Positions 60,292 through 64,000 of a stretch of DNA of 64,000 nt are shown here, piece by piece; within the stretch, counting starts at the first letter, position 1, and each line of letters starts with the position of its first letter. The stretch spans positions 422,099-486,098 of the forward strand of contig BCHH01000009.1 of assembly GCA_001599595.1 (NCBI GenBank). The letters run 5' to 3'. A program made the translations under genes and the position numbers. The notes under the pieces are model-generated. The model did not search any database and had not been told where the DNA came from. It saw only the letters and a list, made by a program, of their open reading frames with translations. The DNA is from Beverwykella pulmonaria. Its lineage: Eukaryota > Ascomycota > Dothideomycetes > Pleosporales > Melanommataceae.

Positions 60292-60735
60292 ATCGGACGA
60301 CAACAGGGACGAAAGACTATATTATGGTATTATGACTACAAGCACAACCCTTAAAAAATAACCGGATACAACAAAACGCGGCAGAAACGGGATGAATGAA
60401 TAGAAGAAACAGTGGGGACCGAAAATTGTTGCTATGAATCATATAAAGAAGAGAATGGCCTTGAGAAAAGGGAATTATAGGGTATATGTACGTCTGTTTC
60501 TTCTCATTCATATGATTCTCCCCAAGTCAGTCTCGCTGACCCAAAAAAGCAGTTAGGCTCGAATTGCCAAATACCGTTAGTACCTGTGGATCTCTAGGTA
60601 GAAATGCCCCTCAGAACATCAACAATCGAACAATTTGTATTCTTCTTCATTTCGCGCGTACTTCTATCCAACAACGCCGACTGGAATAAAGCTTTGTCGT
60701 GCCCCAAACGAAGTATTAAACTAATATTCCACGTA
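60292..60735. other. intergenic between SFR1 and the kinase gene
   Basis: 444 nt; an in-frame ATG at 60604 could extend the kinase N terminus. No other gene seen. Confidence 0.4.
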
Positions 60736-62461
60736 ATGGCTTCCCAGAACATATATGCCAACACTCGCCGAATGGGCGTAAGTACTACCCTAGGCGGGCG
60801 TGACTATACTTATACAGCTTAAAGGAGAGCCCAGAGTGCTACGTACCTGGAAATTTTCATCCAGTGCACCTTGGCAATGTTCTCAATAACCAGTACCAAG
60901 TCTTCCGCAAGCTAGGCACGGGCTCGCAGGCCACCGTCTGGTTGGCACGAGACAAGGAGTGAGCCACCCAAACATAGTACTAGCTCACTAAATTTAATGG
61001 TCGCTGCTGTATAGTGCACCAACCCGCCGCTACGTAGCCGTCAAAGTTTTTGGCGAAAAATCTGGCGCAATGGAGATCAAGCTCAACGCCCTCCTCCGAC
61101 CTACAGATTATCCAGGAAAACAGCATGTGGAACTCGCCCTCGATGCTTTCTTCGTCCATGGCCCCAACGGCACGCACTTCTGCAAGGTTCTCGAGCCGCT
61201 AGGCCGCTCGCTGCACGATGTTCTTCAAGACGCATTTGAGCATCGTGCGGATCTCAATGAGCCCGATTCCTGGAAGGGGCGAGTGTTGGAGGGCGATCGG
61301 TGGTCTGGTAGGGTTGCCAGACGGGCTTGTTGGCAGGTACTGTTGGGGCTGGATTATTTGCATAAGCAGGGGTTTGCGCACAGGGATGTGCAGCCTGCGA
61401 ATGTTATGTTAGCTTTGGGGGAAGGGTTGGACAGGTTGATGGAGAATGAGGTTCAGAGGGGGGTTTGGCCGGAGGATACGGAGGGAGAGGTAGGAGGTGG
61501 AGACGGGAAGAAGAGCAAAGAAGTAGAAGAGGGAAAAGGAAGCAATGAAAAGGAGGATATGAACACTCCCAAAGACGACATGTCCTCCTCCTCTTCATCA
61601 TCATCCGACGACAGCGCCAAGCAGAAATACTGGCGCGTAATAGAAGAAGGCCAGCGTCTCACCTTAGAAAAATGGACAGCACTTTCCTTCGACGCCGGTG
61701 ACAAAGACGCCGAGCCACATTCAACTTCCTGGATAAAAGCAAACTTCCTCCTCTCCCGCTCTTCAATCGAGCTCCTCCGCCGCTGCGACGGTGCGCCACC
61801 AAAGCCAGATGAGATTCAATACACCGTGTCTCCGACACCCCTTGACTATTTTACCAAATTGGATGATAAGTCAACCCTCGTCCTCAACGACCTCGGCTTC
61901 ACCGCCCCCTTCTCAGAATGCGAGGCCTTACCCTTGTACAATCTCTCTGACTACCAGCCACCCGAGTTACTCCTCAGCATCCCAGCTACGTACAAAGCGG
62001 ATATCTTCTCCTTAGGATTGCTGTTCTGGGAAATTGTTATGTTGAGGCGGTTGGTCGAGACGCGGTTTAAATTCCCCGATCCAGGACGTGTGTATTCTAA
62101 GAATAGGTTGTTGAGGGATTTGGCACAGCGGCTGGGGCCAGTACCAGAAAGTATGAGGAAGCATTGGAAGGATAAGGAGAAGTGGGTTGATGGGGAGGGG
62201 AGGGCGTTGAACCCGCAGGAAAGAGATGATGAAGGGAGGTGTAGGGATAGCCAGGAGGAGGGGGAGGATCGGTGGGAGGAGGAGGAATTTGAGTGGGGGG
62301 ATTTGGAAAGCCATGCAAGCTGGAGGAAGCCGTTGGATATGCAGGACCAAGAGAGAGATACATTTGTAAGCCTGGTGAAGGATATGCTGCAGTTTGAGCC
62401 TGAGAAGAGGCCTGAGACGGGGGAATTGTTGCGGCATGAGTGGTTTAGGGGGATGGTGTAG
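60736..62461 (+). CDS. SRPK-like Ser/Thr protein kinase
   Basis: Exons 60736-60777, 60825-60958 and 61015-62461 join to 540 residues. ECYVPGNFHPVHLGNVLNNQ is the usual lead-in of SRPK-type kinases; then GTGSQATVWLARD (Gly loop), VAVKVF (ATP Lys), HRDVQPANVML (181-191, catalytic loop), LNDLG (351-353, DLG in place of DFG, common in SRPKs) and YQPPELLL (activation-segment end). About 160 residues separate the catalytic loop from DLG, including an acidic/Ser run, like the SRPK spacer. SRPKs phosphorylate Arg-Ser-rich splicing factors; the substrate here is unknown. The catalytic-loop Lys is Gln, so activity is uncertain. The AAAG acceptor of intron 1 is unusual, and an upstream ATG at 60604 would add 44 residues. 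Confidence 0.85.
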
Positions 62462-62683
62462 AAGATATGGTATAAAGGTGTGGATGGAGCAGAGTGTGGA
62501 TGGCTGAGATAGTCATAGAAGTCATGCACCTCATCGATCTTTCCCAAGAAGAGAAATTCCGACAAGAAATTGCATTACATATCACTTATTCGCTAAGTGT
62601 TATCATTTCGTGGCAGTGTTACATCGTTAAGAAGAAATTTCCAAGGCCTCTTTTTCAAGCCTTATCACCTCTACTTCTTTTTC

Positions 62684-64000
62684 TCATGACACCCCAACCT
62701 TCTCCTTCGCATCCTCCTTTCCATTCTCCATCTTCAGACCAACCTCACTCTCATAATCCACTGTCACGCTCGTCGTCTGCTTAATCCCCAACTGCCCAAT
62801 CATAAATTCCTCACCTAGAATACTCTCCTCTGAACCCTTACTCGGGAGCTGCTTAATCTTCCTCCCACCCACACCTCCAGTAACTGTTGTCTTACTCTTG
62901 CAGTCTTTATCAGTATGCGTATGAGTGTTTCGATTAGTGTTGGTGTTCGGGGCTGTGGCATTGCGCGAGCGGTCTTGAAGCGTGTATCCGTATTTAGACG
63001 CGCGGACTGAGATGCCGGTGCTGTCAGTGCTGCTACCCAGACCCTTGACGTAGCGTCGGTAGAGGGTTCGTGTTGCCGGAAGGCAGACACATATTATGGA
63101 GACGGATGTCTCAGTGCTGGACCAGATTATTGCGCCGTAGAAACCATCTAGAGGGTACTACTGTAAGCTCGCTGGCGACTAATGGAGCAAGGGTGGAGAA
63201 GGGAACGAGGCCTTACAGATGCGGTCTGCACTATGTTGCAATTTGACGATTTCGGCGAGGCGAACGATGCCGCAGATGCCTGCGCTGGGGGCTTGTTAGG
63301 TTCGAGATGTGAAAAAGGGGGGGGGGTTGGACGTACAAGACTCCTGCACTGAGAGATATACATATCGTGATCTTTTCTTTGCGTTTCATGTGCAGGCTAT
63401 TAAGGAAAAACCAGGGGAGTGCTGCGAGGAAGAAGTCGAGGAAGGATCCATAAGCTGTGCCAACATTAGCAACAATGAAAGACTTCAAGCAGGTGGGAAT
63501 GGAGCTTACCAGTAAGCATGTATCCGACTGTAGTGACGTCGAAGTGGCACTCCTTTTCCATAAAGGGATTCCAGTTGGCCTCGATTGGGAAACATTGGAC
63601 GAATAGCCCTATGAATTCTAGCAATGAGATAAGACCGCAAATTCCGATGCTGACCCAGAGGATGATCTTGTGTCTATTCAGAACACAGTTAGAGTGTGGA
63701 ATGAGTTGAACGAAGTAAAGCGACTTACATTCTCTCGACAACAATCATAAGCAGGAACGCAACAACCGCTGCTTTGCTGATGAAAAGGGAGAACGACAGA
63801 AGCACTGGGTACGCGAATAAGTACTTTGATAGTGCCATAATGGTCTCGGGCGAATGTAGTTCTGCAGTGTGGTAGCCCAAGCCGTGATACACGGCTGCGA
63901 TGGTGTCCCCAGTAATCGCGATCAAAAGGATCTAAATTTCAATTTAGGAACACTATAAGTATGCATCAAGAAATACATCTTACCATTGCCGCCCAAAGCA
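62684..64000 (-). CDS. rhodopsin-domain (PTH11-like) integral membrane protein, 5' end outside window
   Basis: Exons, in order on the minus strand: 64000-63984, 63931-63729, 63673-63510, 63454-63337, 63284-63217 and ~63157-62684. Hydrophobic segments include YLFAYPVLLSFSLFISKA, ILWVSIGICGLISLLEFIGL and FLDFFLAALPWFFLN; GAIIWSSTETSVSIICVCLP is the hallmark of the fungal rhodopsin-domain family, often annotated as PTH11-like receptors. The ~110-residue hydrophilic tail is rich in Ser, Thr and Lys. The first five exons join in frame with canonical sites. The last junction does not: the clear donor at 63216 leaves phase 1, while the last exon reads in frame only from phase 0. A one-base frameshift, a non-canonical site or a sequence error is possible. 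Confidence 0.8.

Overview
The window is nuclear DNA of a filamentous ascomycete (Pezizomycotina). Nearly every gene is split by short GT-AG introns of about 50-110 nt with CTAAC-type branch points. The gene set (large-subunit catalase, ERMES Mdm12, HET and HET-C incompatibility families, PTH11-like rhodopsin-domain receptor) is typical of such fungi. The protein sequences look most like Dothideomycetes, perhaps Pleosporales; that is an inference without a search. I see no transposon, tRNA, rRNA or CRISPR array.

Layout: 0-9 kb holds the end of a BTB-type protein, then CSN12 (-) divergent from ribosomal protein L20 (+), an enoyl-CoA hydratase/isomerase (-) and RRP7 (-). From 9 to 15.6 kb a SYLF-domain (Ysc84-like) gene (-) is divergent from a Nup85-like nucleoporin (+). 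At 16.6-22.2 kb lies the most unusual locus: one 1733-residue model joining a homeodomain, Cys/His zinc-binding segments, a patatin-like fragment, a protein kinase and a HET domain. D-amino-acid oxidase (+) and a large catalase (-) converge at 22.9-27.2 kb. From 27.2 to 38.4 kb the DNA is gene-poor, holding only a 48-residue Cys-rich protein and the single-exon MDM12. HET-C follows at 38.4-41.5 kb.

From 42.9 to 50.6 kb, SWD1/RbBP5 (COMPASS, -) and RPB1 (RNA polymerase II largest subunit, +) share a 0.7 kb divergent promoter region. TIM10 (+), an unrecognised disordered protein (-), GWT1 (+), a DUF4419 gene carrying an in-frame TAG (-), SFR1/MEI5 (+), an SRPK-like kinase (+) and a partial rhodopsin-domain membrane protein (-) complete the window.

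Most genes are housekeeping. Functional links visible in the layout are Swd1-Rpb1 (COMPASS acts with the Pol II CTD), D-amino-acid oxidase-catalase (peroxide made and removed), and two genes from heterokaryon-incompatibility families 16 kb apart. The best candidate for an undescribed system is the homeodomain/zinc/patatin/kinase/HET fusion. Its fifth intron cuts the patatin nucleophile elbow, and retaining that intron would release the DNA-binding half alone.
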